From Flammula alnicola (Eukaryota > Basidiomycota > Agaricomycetes > Agaricales > Strophariaceae), in NCBI GenBank assembly GCA_015499995.1, contig JADNRV010000020.1, positions 1 through 64,000 of the forward strand: a DNA stretch of 64,000 nt, given 5' to 3'. This document shows, piece by piece, positions 42,998 to 55,762 of this stretch. The position numbers were made by a program, and so were the translations under genes. The notes below the pieces were generated by a model. That model was not told the origin of the DNA and did not search any database. It saw only the letters and a list, made by a program, of their open reading frames with translations. How positions within the stretch are numbered: the stretch's first letter is position 1; every line of letters starts with the position of its first letter.

Positions 42998-44540
42998 CCT
43001 ATCCGATGTAGTGTAACCAACAAGGGCGTTAAAGGTGCAGTTTATATGTACTCCGAAGAGTGGTCGCCAAAAGTGTAACATGTTGCATATATTTAGGGAA
43101 ACAAGAAGTCGTGGCTGCGAAGCATCGGAAGGGTGCTCGAAAGAATCGTGGATCTGCATTGATAGAAACGGCATCCGAGCTCAGAAATGGGGATCTTCAG
43201 TTCATTTGGTCGCAGTGCACCCACGGGAAAAAGTGAAACAGCCTATACAAGCTGACGGAAAACATGAGCACTTGACATATTCTACCGGAGAAATATGGAC
43301 TCGTGGGGAATTTGCTGGAATAAGGAGGTTATAGTTAGATCAGCGTTGATGAAATAACGACATTTCACCCGCGACTGATCCCATACTCACCGAACCATGA
43401 ACGCTGTATTGTACTGGTGAATGCGAAGTCTTTTGCCCAATTGACACAGTCGTTGGTGGAGAAGTCATGTTCCCTGACAAACGAGACCGCACATTGATTA
43501 TGACACATCGTGATTCAAGCATGTTATTAACTTACCAGTAAGTGACTCAATCGTTGAGCCTGCACGAAGTCTTGCAAAGGCGAAACACCCTGGCTGTTGG
43601 TAAGATATGTTGAAGCATGGGGCAGTGACAAGCTTCTGTAGACCCAGATGGCCCATTGAGCACGGCATTGCCTCATGGAAGCCTACATTTTGTAAGTCGA
43701 CGGCACCGGCATTTTTAGCGAGTAGAAAAGATCTGCGACAAAGGATGAACTGATCACGATAAGCTTGTTTACTGAGCGCAGAACGTAGATCCGATGAGGC
43801 TTTGACTATTCAGGAGATCATATCGACGATGGTTGTTAAGGCGTATAAATTTTGGCACGCTTGGGGCTAGAGCGGGCTGGCTTATGAATATATAGAACGA
43901 AAGGTTCATCGAAACTCGCCGCCCGACTACCTGTATTTGGGTCGTTAGCAGACCGAGAAAGGGAGCAAGATGATATTGTCTTCATTATGAGCGTATTTTC
44001 TTGAAGCGCAACAACGGAACCCAGAAAGATTTGTACTTCCTTCATTAGGGAACATAGACAGCTCGAGGGGCCTCGAAGCCTCATGTCGACTGATCACTAA
44101 GATGGTGGCTGCAGATAGTTGTGCCTCCATCAAACATAGGAAACACCTGTTGATTGAATGTACCCATGTCGTACATGCTGTCGTACATGCAATCCTCCGT
44201 TCTACGTGAACATCCAGGGCGGTTGAAGGCATGCACAAGAGGATCGAATGATCGTGAGGTGTGGAGGGTCCTTGACCGCGTTATTATACATCCCGAAAGA
44301 CAATGGCTGGAAACTAGCTTGAGCAGAACACGATATTTCTTGGATGCAGCAACGGAAACAGAAGCATTCGCATTTTCGGGCATCGAGGGGTTTCAGAAAG
44401 TCGGTCAGGCGAGAGTACGTGTTCATAGTGGGAACGTGATTACCCCTATCGCAATAAAGCTCCCGACTTAGAAGAGCTGAGAGCACAAACGCTCAGTATA
44501 TCATTCATAGAATGAAGAAAGTCTGACATACCAAACGCCA
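42998..44540. other. Mostly unassigned region with possible minus-strand exons
   Basis: About 1.5 kb. Between 43340 and 43780 on the minus strand, two exon-like stretches join over a GTAAGT...CAG intron and read NISYQQPGCFAFARLRAGST and NMTSPPTTVSIGQ, a possible small secreted protein of unknown family. The segment 43780-44540 has overlapping short frames on both strands and no support. Confidence 0.3.
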
Positions 44541-45614
44541 TTACGCTTTCTGTTCACGCCAGCTGGTATCAAGAGAATCTTCCACCAAAAAGTCATACCA
44601 CATGAGGGCAATGGGCGCAGTGGATAGGTGCCAGAGAGCGTGTGCATCAATGATCCCTGCCCAAGGTGGAAAATCAAATAGCTCTAAAGCGGTGGCTCCG
44701 GTCGTCAAAACGACAAACCAAGCGGCCTTGCTGGCAAACCTGGGACGATAGGATTTGGAACGAGATGGAAATCGCTGGATAAGCGACATCGAGGCCGGGA
44801 GTGAATATATAGCCCACAAAGCATTGTGGGTGAGGCCCAGCACCAAGTTGAAGGCCACGTTATACGTGTAATCAAAGCGAGGGAGAAGAGATAGGTACGA
44901 GACGTGGGCAATGTATGATAGGATGCAAGTAGCAGCCAGGATCCTTTGCGTTAGCGACTTTGTTGGCCTTGCGGTAAGCGTAAGCCGCGTGGGTTGAGGA
45001 AGAGGGTAAAGATGGAAGAGACGAATGATGGCATAGTACAAGGCGTACATGATTGCGAGAGCTGCGGAGAAGTAGTCGAGCTTTTCGGTGATAGGGAGGT
45101 CTATTTAAATGGTGAGACTCGTTATATGACGAGAAAAAAGTCACATACCTCTGGTGTGGAAAACCGAGGACCATATCCAGGCATTAACGCTAACCATCGA
45201 CCAGGCGAGATAATACGACCTCATTGGGTGGGTTTCAGAGACTCTCTTCCGAACTTTAGAGGCCCCGCGTGCGTGCGCCCATATATTCAGAAGCGAGAAC
45301 GCGACTGACGCAGGTTCTTGCATGCCTGCAAATCTCCAGAAGGGCCATTTCCCGTAGTATTGTTGGACTGGTTTCCCGTTTTTGAGGTCTCTATCTGTGA
45401 TTTGGTGCATACATTGATATTTACAGTCGTCTGTACACGACCAGCGCGTCAGACGCAGTGAAAGAGGTGCGAAGTATTGTGATTCAGTTCCACACTGCTC
45501 TGCCTTGCAGATGTCGACGCACTGTGTGAAATCTGCCGACCGGTCGCCAGAAGATGCGAAAACGGAGTGTGAGAGGGACCCAATTATCAATATTTTCGAC
45601 AGAGGGATCTTCAT
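44541..45614 (-). CDS. PER1: PER1-like GPI-anchor lipid remodelling protein
   Basis: The ATG at 45614 (MKIPLSKILIIGSLSHSVFASSGDRS) gives a signal peptide. A cysteine-rich luminal part follows (CVDICKAEQCG, WSCTDDCKYQCMHQIT), then YYGKWPFWRFAGMQEPASVAFSLLN, the family's hallmark, and about six further membrane segments ending with AHALWHLSTAPIALMWYDF. One intron splits HTR-DLPITEKLDY. PER1/PGAP3 proteins act in the ER or Golgi to remove the unsaturated sn-2 acyl chain of GPI anchors during lipid remodelling. The length of about 340 aa is normal. Confidence 0.93.
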
Positions 45615-46133
45615 GGCGGGCAGAAGAGAGGGTAACTGCAAATCTAGAGACTTCAAGCGCCTGCTGACTCAGCTCCCAATCTGAGTCTGAAAGTTCGGCA
45701 GTTTGTCTTGTCCCGTAGCAATTTTCTCCCACTTAGAAAACATCGAAAAAAGTAGAAGTAGAATATCCAAGCATCTGCATCCCATGGAGGTTGTCCAACA
45801 TGGAGGTTGTCCAAAGGAGTCAGTTGGGAGTCAGTCATTAAATATTAACCGCCACGGCGTTGTGCCGTCAACTGCCGTTGTCCGTGCGAATTGATGAGTC
45901 AGCCATGGTGTCAGACGTCCCTTTGTCATTAAACCTTGCTTTAAACCTCGCATTAAACACCGAATCAAACATCACATTAAGCGCTCCTTTTCTCGGAGGT
46001 AGGAATCAGTATAGAACCAAGTAGCGGGGGCTCTTTGAAAGAGGTCATCGTGAGTCCAATTAATACTTGTTTCGGTAAAATTTTACTAAACTTGGACCAC
46101 TGCAGAATTCGTTCTCAGTGAACCGTTTTTATA
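45615..46133. other. Divergent promoter region between PER1 and HOS2
   Basis: About 0.5 kb. It includes near-repeats of TTAAAC/CATTAAAC (45926-45985). The two genes are transcribed away from each other, so both promoters must be here. Confidence 0.5.
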
Positions 46134-48064
46134 ATGGTGCGCGCTTCACAAGCGTACACATTCTCTTCTTCGTCATATTTTGCGGATCGCGGAGCACATG
46201 GCACTGCTCAGCCAATCACAGAGCGCATCAATGTGAACAATTTATTATTCCGAACAATGGTCTATGACTAATGTCTATTTCAGCCTCACTCGCGTCCCAT
46301 CGTTTCGTATTACTTTGCGAAGGGTGTTGGGGCGGAACATTATGGCGTAAGGAACCCCCTCGAACCTGTATTGTTATGTGGCACTTATATCACCACAGGA
46401 AAGGCATCCAATGAAACCTCACCGCCTTACTCTCACAAACGCGCTTGTCATGGGGTATGGTCTGGACAAACAAATCCATAATATATATGACCCTAGGCCT
46501 GCTACTCAGAAGAACTCGAGAATTATCATGACCATGACTACATCGAGTTCTTAACAAAGTCGGTGAACCAGCTTCCTCGTTGCATTCGGTATACTCACTA
46601 TCAACATAGAGTCACGCCCCAGAACCAAAGTAAGATGAAGCAAATGATAGATAACTTCAACTGTGTCGAGGATTGTCCAATTTTCGCTGACCTGTATCAA
46701 TTCTGCCGTATGTATGCTGGAGGCTCCCTTGCTGCTGCGCGCAAGTTGTGCGCGGGTACCACAGACATCGCGATAAACTGGTCAGGCGGTCTTCATCATG
46801 CCAAACGAGGCGAAGCTAGCGGCTTTTGCTATGTGAACGACATTGTACTTGGAATTCTCGAACTCCTAAGGTAACACGGCGTCCCTATCCTATTACTTTC
46901 TATCTAACCCGTCTTCCAGATACCACCCTCGCGTCCTCTACATTGACATCGATATTCACCACGGCGACGGCGTCGAGCTCGCATTTTATCAATCTAACCG
47001 CGTAATGACACTCTCATTTCACAAATATACTGGCGACTTCTTCCCGGGTACTGGAAAGTTAGATGACAACGGCAGTGGTTTGGGTAAACACTTCGCCCTG
47101 AACGTCCCTCTCCAGGATGGGATCGACGACGACATGTACTTGACGATCTTCAAAACCGTGGTAGAAGATACCGTCACCGCTTTCCGTCCTTCAGCGATCG
47201 TTTTACAGTGCGGTGCCGATTCTCTTGGCTGCGATCGCCTAGGCGCCTTTAACCTTTCGATCGCCGCACACGGGGAATGCGTCAACTTCGTCCGGAAATA
47301 TAACGTCCCTCTCATGGTCGTCGGCGGAGGTGGTTATACAATCAAAAACGTCAGTCGTTGTTGGACATACGAGACATCCGTCCTCGTTGGTGCTGAGATA
47401 CCTGATGAGCTGCCTGCGACGTCTACGATTCGTTCTTCGCCGATTCGCACTTCAAGTTGCACCCTCCGCTAACCGGGAAAGTCGACAACCAAAACTCGCC
47501 TGCTTCGCTACAACGCATTACATAAGTATACGAAACAAACTTCGGTATTTACAAGGCGCTCCGAGTGTGGCTATGCAGGAGATTCCACCTGATCTGCAAG
47601 GACTGCTAGCTGACGAAAACCGGACGGCGGAAGAAAAAGATGAAGAGAGGGGCACCGGCCAAGCGGGAGAGAAACGTCTTGGCCGCTCGACAGGGAGGAA
47701 CGAGTATTATGATGGTGATAACGATAACGACGGAGATCCTCCAACACCATCAGGACGAGGGCGGGGCACGAGCACGGGAAGGAGAGGGAGAGGCCGTGGG
47801 CGCGGTCGTGGTCGTGGCAGAGGGCGGGGAACAGGTGCTTCTACTTCTGCCCCTCCTACTCCTGTACAAACCAATGGCGAGGATTGCGACCAAGCTACAC
47901 CAGAAGTTAGCGCCCCGCCTTCGAAAAGAGGTAGGGGTAGAGGCAGGGGTAGAGGACGTGGCCGGGGAAAGGCTGTTGTTGCTGACAAGGAGAAAGATGC
48001 CAGTACTCCTCCGACAGAAACGACATCCACTCCAGCTGCAATGGATGTCGACGTGGATATATAG
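46134..48064 (+). CDS. HOS2: HOS2/HDAC3-class histone deacetylase, with two single-base frame breaks
   Basis: The ATG at 46134 leads through small exons to [18 protein letters not shown] and [16 protein letters not shown]. The catalytic core shows [44 protein letters not shown] and [14 protein letters not shown], with the histidine pair, metal-binding Asp/His and the active-site tyrosine. [12 protein letters not shown] and the DELP motif point to the HOS2/HDAC3 class, which works in Set3-type corepressor complexes. Near 47420 and near 47521 one base seems to be missing, so the reading changes frame twice across otherwise well-kept family sequence. The C-terminus is an unusual RG-rich tail (47750-47970) with many RGRG repeats. 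Confidence 0.88.
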
Positions 48065-48201
48065 ATTCATTGGTTCTCATTTATGTAAGGCCTCATTTGT
48101 ACAACTAATTACAGCACAATAGGGTATAGCTTGATGTACGTAGTCCGAAAGTCCGTCGTGTTCTAAGTCCAAAAGTCCAAAAGCCACATCCCATCAAAAA
48201 C

Positions 48202-51200
48202 CTAAGCCCGCACAACCAAGGCCTTGCTGCGTTCGTATTCATCCTGAGACAACTTCGTCGCCAATTCCATTTCATGAACAAACACAGCATCCTCATCGTC
48301 GTCTACTCCGTCCGGTGGAACCACAAGTGTCGAACTCGACGTAGGATGCTTTGTATCATTGGGATCTTGTGCAGCCACCGATATCGTTTGAACCGAACTC
48401 AGCGAAGAACTTGCCGGATCCACACTATCATTTTTTGTAATGTCGACGTCGGAATCCGTGCCCTTAGAGCCTGCCCCTGCCTCCATCGCATTGCGATACA
48501 GCTTTTGTCTGAAGGCCGTCTTGGAAATCACTTCCTTGAAAGACTCTATGATCCGTTTACGCTGGGCCCCTGTGCTGAGTTGTACAGCTCGACGCCCCTC
48601 GGCGATACGTGCGAGACGTTGGCGGTCGTACTGGGCCTTCCCAGAAGATAATTGTAATAGTTTCCATGCGCCTTGAACCGGGATTGTCACAAGACCCTTA
48701 CCAGTTTGTCGCTTTGAACCAAGCATAACTATTGAAGGATTAGTCCAGCCACGAATTACTGGAATATATGTACTGACAATGTTTGACGGCGTCTATCAGG
48801 CCCTGCAAACGATGTCAACAACATTGTAACCAAGGAGTGTCTCGTACGTACCTCCTTGGGATGCCCAGTCGCTCCATCTTGCGCAGAACGGCGAATACCA
48901 TCGTCAGAAGCAGAAGAATTGCCCTGAGTAACTCCGGTATCAATAGGTTGTCTGCCAGACAAAATCTTCAAGTGCTCACGCTCTCCTCGCTTTCTGAGTT
49001 GCTCTTTGGTCCAGGAATATCGTCCGACTTCTTCACAGAATCTTCTCCCTTCTTCGAACGGCGCCACAGTCCCGCGTAAATTGAGACCGTGGTGTCCACA
49101 ATGTCTATTCAACCATAGTAAGTGTTTAAATCCAGCAGCGGAAGTGAGAATAACTACCTTGAGCGGTAGCATATGTGCGGTCTGCCTTGGTGGCGGCTGA
49201 TCTACAGAATAGACAAATTCGATGGACATTTCGTAGATGATGGTGCTGACTAAGTATACGCACTGCAAGATTCCACCAAGTCTAGTTTCATGTGTAAGAG
49301 ACCAAAAGACGGCACTAGCTCCTCCACCCGTGGGATCTGCCGTCTTCTGCGGTTGGTACTCCTTAGGACCTATGTAGTATAACCTCGTAAGTTGGAACCA
49401 CGCCGGGAACAAAGAGCAAAATTCACGATGAAGGACCAAAGTTTGTAGAGATATCAAGTTCAAGTCCACGAGGGTTTGCGCGGCGAACGCGCTGAGCTTC
49501 AGATACTGTTCCGTCGACCACCAGACCGCCAAGCGCGATGGGTCCAAGTCACACCTCATGTTAAGCAATGGAAGATGTTTATAGAAACTATCGGCCCCTC
49601 TATGGACGCCATCCTAAGTGAACCTTCATCAGACATGTCATTACCGCAAGAGGGTAAAAAAAGTGAAAGACACCTCTTCGTGTATCTTCTGTGCCAATTC
49701 CGAGGCAGCCGTTTTTGCAGCAGGACTGATCACATACATGAGGGCATCCTTCAATTTCTGCACTGTCAATTCTGTATGAGGGACAGGTTTTGGCCCAGCG
49801 CCTGCTTTGTAGATCATGCTTCCTACAAAGATTATGAAAATAAGCTCAATGCCAACATCTTGTCAGGAGTCTGGTAAAGGCGCACCCCAAAAGCCCTGGT
49901 CACCGAAGAATGGCACCACGACAGTGGGACGACCTTTAGCCAGTCCGATAGCAGTTGTTCCAGCACCGCCGTGATGTACAACGGCAGACACGCGTTCCTT
50001 GTCAAAAAGCCAATCATGTGGAATATTTCCAAGCATGAAAATGTGTGACGGAACGGAGACGCCTCCCAATCCTCCCTGATTTGCATATAAGAACTAGGAC
50101 TGGAAGCTGTGGCTATATGTACGTACCCATCCGGATGATACCAAAGCTCTGACTCCAGCTTGCTCCGTTGCATCGAAGATTATTTCTGGAGAATTAGTTA
50201 GTGCATTTTAAGTAAGAACGAAGGGCATTGCCTACGTGACAGAGCTGCTGGATCATCCACTACCACAGAGCCAAATCTAAGAGTTCTCAGTTACCGAAAC
50301 GGGCATTACGATGCACACATGATTTACCCGATATACACAGGAGTTTCTCCAGCAGTAAAAAAGTAACCAGTTCAGGTGGAGGCCGATAGCTAGTGGCAAG
50401 ATCGAGGAAATAGAACCCGGGCACATCTTCGAAATTAAATACTCGGTAAGGCGGTCTTGTCCGATAAGTGTAGAAAAGATACACGCATACCGATGTTGTT
50501 TTTCCAGTCATCTGGCTTGGGTACAAGGGCAGGACTCATGCAGTAGGTCCACGGCACCTTGAGGCGATCCACATACCCAGGACCTGACAGGATGTTCAAC
50601 GGTGATAACCCTAACTTCGAGGTGCGAAAGTGGTTGATGATGTCACCGACTCTGGAGTGGGAAATGTCCAATTTTAATGTTGGTTGTGGGCGAAAGATCG
50701 GTTGGGCCACTTACCCTTGCCATGTTAACAGGTCCGCTGCGGCATAACTTAAGTAGTTGCTCACGCCCGATCCCGCATTTGAAGTAATGTTTACCAGTGG
50801 GTGCGCAAAAGCCACTGTAGGGGACCTGAATGGTGGTTAAATTTTATCGGAGGTTTCATGGGAGAAATCTAACCATGGCATAGCTAATCCCTAAGTCAGA
50901 CCATGTGGATAGAAGTGATAACATACTCACTAAAACTGAGAAGAAGTGGTATGCCCAGGGCTTCTGCGCAATGAATATGTGCGAAGGCAGGTGGATTCGA
51001 AATGATAGCGTCGGCTGTAAATTCTCGACCGCTGATAGGACATGGCGAGTGGCATGAGAGCCAGCAACCCTCGATCATCTCGGTAAGCATCTTTCTCTTG
51101 TTCACGATGTCACCATTTGTGAGGGATTCGAATCCGGGCATTAATCCAGGGTCTAAATATACATATAGTCATTGAAAACGCGTCCCAAGACAAGGCTATA

Positions 51201-51843
51201 GGTTCGAGGGGCTCACTTTTCACCATGTAGCTCATCAAGTCTTGAGGATTACCTCCAATGTTAAAGAATTCGAGACCCGCATCCGTGACGAATTGTCGAA
51301 ACGTCTCGTGTGTTGCAATGCGTACTCGATGTCCATCTTTGATAAATCGTTTTCCAAGCGCAACATACGGTTGGACATCGCCTAAGATACGAACCGAAAT
51401 GAGGACAGTGAACCGTGTTAAGTGCTCAAGAGACGTACCTCTGCTCCCAACGATCATGATCACTATATTCATGGTTGGGCAGGCGTTCCAGTGTTTCTTA
51501 TCAACAGCAAACTCTTCTACGTCGAGTGCGTGGTCTTGAGGCATGTCTGGCGCATCGTTCTTCAAGTCCAAATCGAGGGATATCCGGCCATCTGCATTGA
51601 TGCTTGCGATAGAATCAAGACCCTGTCCTTCAGATACATATTGTGCATAATCTGGAAAATTGTCAACACTTTCCGTTTGAAAAAGGAAGAATAGCACTTA
51701 CTTATGGCGGGGTTCAGATGGTTTGCGTCGACGGCGAGCGTATCATCCGTCGTGCCCTCATCCGTCTTGCCCTCTGGGTATACTGTCCCGCTACCTGAGA
51801 CATCTAGCATGGAAGATGGACTGGTGTTTGGAGTCGTCGCCAT
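48202..51843 (-). CDS. UDP-glycosyltransferase, sterol-glucosyltransferase-like
   Basis: The ATG at 51843 ([11 protein letters not shown]) is followed by the GT-B N-terminal block [20 protein letters not shown], then [37 protein letters not shown] and a C-terminal donor-binding block [45 protein letters not shown]. This pattern fits the fungal sterol 3-beta-glucosyltransferase family (Atg26-like), but the GRAM/PH region of Atg26 is not seen. After the enzyme domain a long C-terminal extension of about 400 aa follows, ending at 48202, with [11 protein letters not shown] and acidic low-complexity parts. Many introns; borders not all resolved. Confidence 0.83.
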
Positions 51844-52638
51844 CTTGGAAAGTGATAGACGATTGTCGATGGGATAGAAAGATATGGCAGGTTTAAATTG
51901 TATCCCACTGGACTATTGCGGTGAAATACGGGCTTCGCGGTAACTTCGGGCGCCTGGGAACCATAAAGGAAAGAGTTCGACCCGAATAGCTCAGTAGTGG
52001 CAATGTACTTGAGGAACGTGGATCGCAAAGTGTTCTTTTCTTCTTGGCCCTTGCTCGAGCTTGACGCAAGGGGTAGTTGTATCTCTTTCGAACGTTTATC
52101 GTGCTTCGAACCTTCTCAAGTCCTTGTTAGAGCGAATCATACGCTACGAGGGGAGATGTAGGAACAAAACCACTTACGGATGACCTATACCGTTGAGTGT
52201 GCTGAACAGTCACAGCGTGAATTTGGAGTCCTCCCAGTGATGACCTTCATCGTCAGCGCACAGCCACTGGCTGCCGGGCCGACAACCAGTCAAGCGCTCG
52301 CGCCGCGGACTTAGATTCGGTGTACCGTGTGGTGGGCGCCTGGCAGTGGCAGATATATCCATTGCCCAAAGATCAAGAGTTCCATGGAAATACATTCCGA
52401 GAATCTGTCTCCAGACATCCTCGAAAGTGGATTTGGGTCAACAAAATGAAGGAACTTGTTCAGTTTTAAACTTGCCTCGGCCGGGGCCATCCTTGATTGA
52501 GCTTGATTTTGATCGCACTATTTAACGCAGGGATATCGTATTTGGTATAGCCAAATATTTCAACTTACACCCCTTCCTATCCATTCTAATTTCTCATTGA
52601 AAAACATCTTGCACATTTTTCGCCTCTTGCCAGGAAGA
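51844..52638. other. Divergent intergenic region, nothing recognised
   Basis: About 0.8 kb between the minus-strand glycosyltransferase and the plus-strand hypothetical gene. No supported gene. Confidence 0.6.
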
Positions 52639-53950
52639 ATGCCAGATTCGGATATCGATGGGAAAAGCTCAAAGCCCTGTGCAGAGGTGCACCATCTCGG
52701 CTTCGCTTCGTGGGCTGCGAACTCGAAGAGAGATGCATACCATGCCTCCGAGGTTCAACGCGAAGGAAACGTTGCAAAGGCGATATTTCACGTGTCAGTA
52801 CCCCCACGTGGGCATCGCGGTTTTCATATCTTCTGGAAATTGAAGTCACCACCGGAAAACCAATTGACTGCTCTCTGTGAAACAACTGTGTCACCAGCAG
52901 TAGACGAGTTTGGGTCAGAGCTCCAGAAACGATACATTTATGTTCTCATGGATGAAACCCATCCGGGAAGCAAAAGACATATAATTCGTCTCAGGCTATG
53001 CAAGACCGCTGCCGCAACGATAAATTCATGCAAAGGATTATCCCAATGCGAATACCGAAGGGGCCTCAGGCTAAGAATCACGGTGAGTCTTTTTCACAAC
53101 TATGATTCACAGATCTGATGGAATACTGATTCATGTGTTGCCATCTTTAAGGAGAGCACATTCTTGCTTCAGCTCGCCTTGAGATAAGGAAGACCGAGGG
53201 CCAGATAACAAGCGAAACTTTCAAGACATTGAAAGATGCGAACAATAGATGTGCTGAGCTTGCCGACAATGTCAGGAGCGCTCTCGTTTCCGATGAGCCT
53301 GCAATTGTTGTTTTTGAGTTTGATTTTGTCTACAAGCCAACTCCCCAGCCATTTGTTCCAGCAAAACTACACGGAAACTGGGATCCTCTTCCATCCCAAA
53401 AAAACGGAAGCGCAATGCCCGCAGTGGGATTCAGAGGCCTCTTCAACCAGCGAGGACTCGGAGGAGGATGACCTCGAATCAGATGATTCATCATTTGTGA
53501 GTTGTCTGATTTTACGCATGCAAGAGGCTAAGCTAGACATTACGCTGTTAGATGTTTCGGGTCCAAGAAAGAGTATGGAAAATAAAAGAAAGAGTAGCCG
53601 TATTCAAGAAATGAAAACCCGTGCCCATTCTTCCGTAAGTCCTAAAATTATTGCCATGATGGCATAGACATATCCTTGAGACATGTCACTCAAAAATTTA
53701 CGTCTTTCAGAGCACCTCAACTGCAACGACAACTGGAATGCCGCACATAGAAATAGAAAATGGTTTGGATAGACTTGAACAAGTCACGGCAGAAGAAAAA
53801 TCATTGCAAGAACAGATCGCAAAGAAGATCCAGGTGCGGTGAACAGCTAGCTTCTCATAACGAGATCCTAAGCTCAATAAAGTCATCGCTCAAACTTAGG
53901 AAAAGAAAATGAATATTAAAAAAATGAAAAAGGCCTTGGATACCCTCTGA
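52639..53950 (+). CDS. Hypothetical protein with acidic stretch and C-terminal coiled coil
   Basis: The ATG at 52639 opens a 160-codon frame (MPDSDIDGKSSKPC). Downstream pieces read HILASARLEIRKTEG, FEFDFVYKPTPQPF, an acidic part SSTSEDSEEDDLESDD, then KRKSSRIQEMKTR and a last pair of exons forming a coiled coil (LDRLEQVTAEEKSLQEQIAKK, EKKMNIKKMKKALDTL) up to TGA 53950. Two frame changes remain: one at the first intron and one at a run of seven A near 53400. I do not recognise a family. It may be a real gene with an assembly indel, or a decaying one. Confidence 0.45.
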
Positions 53951-55762
53951 ATGCAGACTGCCAGTGTGTCACAGTGTGTATCATCTTCATAATTTAGCGC
54001 TTCTTGGAATTTTGTTATCAATGTGTAGAATACATTTCTTGTGGCTATTTTACCAGGCTCTCGCAACCACTTCAGTCACTTGTTTAAAATGGGCGCTAAA
54101 ATAAAAGGTCGGCATTAGATTCTGCTTGTATATAGACCGTATGGTTCCGACGTTCAGGACTCATTTCCCCTTCAACTTGGGCTCTTATCGCATGTCAATG
54201 ATGTCATCCACTGCGTGACTTTCGCCACCTAAACATAAGCGCCCAGAACTTTAGGAGATAGAGATGTCGGCGAGAAGCACGCTGAGCTAAGCATCACATT
54301 CTTTTTCCGTCCACTGATCGGTATTTTCAGAGTCCCAAGGTCCGAGTAACTCAATTATCTAACTATAATGGTCGAATCCTTTCCAGTTGGTAATGTGTCC
54401 AGATACATAAATGTTGGTGTCCTGGTAATGTGGAAATGCCAAGTGGAATATTACCATACCGCTTCTACGGGCCTGCAGACGGCAAACTACACGAAATGTT
54501 GCGAATTTGGTTTTCAGGTGCAGACTTGCAGTGACTTGCTCCGATGATACAGCAGCGTGTGTGGCCGGGTGAAAGATACACGATGCCGGATCTAGTTGAA
54601 ACTTGAAAGATATAGATGGATCACGAAGAAGCAAATTCTAAAGGACGGTGACTAGCAAATCTAGGGCTGAATTCCATAAGAAAAAATGAGTCAGAAACCA
54701 AAGACGCAGGGCTCCTCGAGATGAAAGCTAGAGAGGAAACTCCGGCCCAAGGGGGATACTCGGGGGGTGCGAGATGCTGAGTGTCTTCCACCAAGAAAGA
54801 CGAGGGTTCTGCCTCCTGATCTATGTAACCCAAGTAAGATGGCTCGATGGTGGCGAATTAGATGACAGCCAGGACGTCCGACAAAGAGAAATGGAATAAG
54901 CAGCGATAAGAGTGCAAAGCGCAGAAGAGTCTTGAATCGGAATTCTCATGAATCAAATAGGCAACTCATCGGGAATATATGTATGTGATTTCAAGGAAGT
55001 GAGTCGGTGCTAGTGATTGTGGAATAAACGACTGGAACAAATTGACTGGAGCCTTATCTTATCTTATCTGCCGATATCAAATTTCGACTCCGACAGCATC
55101 TTTGGCCGTGGCCGTCGACCTGCGTCGACCAGAGTTCACCACGAGTACACTGTACTACCGAACTACATGTCCATGATGCTTCACCAATGCTTCACCAGCC
55201 CTCAACGGGTAACCAATGATTTGAGCTTTCTTCCATGTAAAAATTTGTTTTAACAAGTCGCCCGTGAAATTGGTGCATTGTATTTCGGTGAGCCTCATTT
55301 TTCCAGTCTGACGTGTCCTTGTTCTCATGACAAGCGACAGTTGTTGTTTTATACCCATGTCCAAAGCTCGAGCCTTCGAATAATATCCAGTGTTTTACGA
55401 CCTACATTGAATTCAAATCCCCTTCTGGACCTTCCTGAGGTTGCACCGGGAAGCATTTTGCCTGATAGTTGGCTCATCAGATCATCATTCAGGTGTACTG
55501 TGGCGCCTACGGACGGGACGGAAATAGGAAAACCATGGAAACCGTGTCCCAGTGTCGTGCTTCAACCTACCTCAGGCACTCACAAATAACAAAACCCGTC
55601 TGCATTATCACGCAACAAGTATCTTTGAACAAGCACCTTTGAAGACGTATCGCCTTGCTAGGAAGTCATGGTAACCTCCTTCTGGTAACACTAGACGCGT
55701 CGTTACCTTCAATCTACGTCATCCTTGTTTTTGCCTTTGCTTAAAACCTGGCGCTCTAGAAA
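53951..55762. other. Long region without a convincing gene
   Basis: About 1.8 kb. Minus-strand frames at 54359-54634 and 54621-54833 are adjacent and could be pieces of a small gene, but they show no family resemblance or clear splice signals. The rest has stop-dense frames only. Confidence 0.5.

Noticed and set aside
44154..44486. Plus- and minus-strand frames of about 100 codons
   Set aside because: They overlap each other, have no family resemblance and no splice partners.
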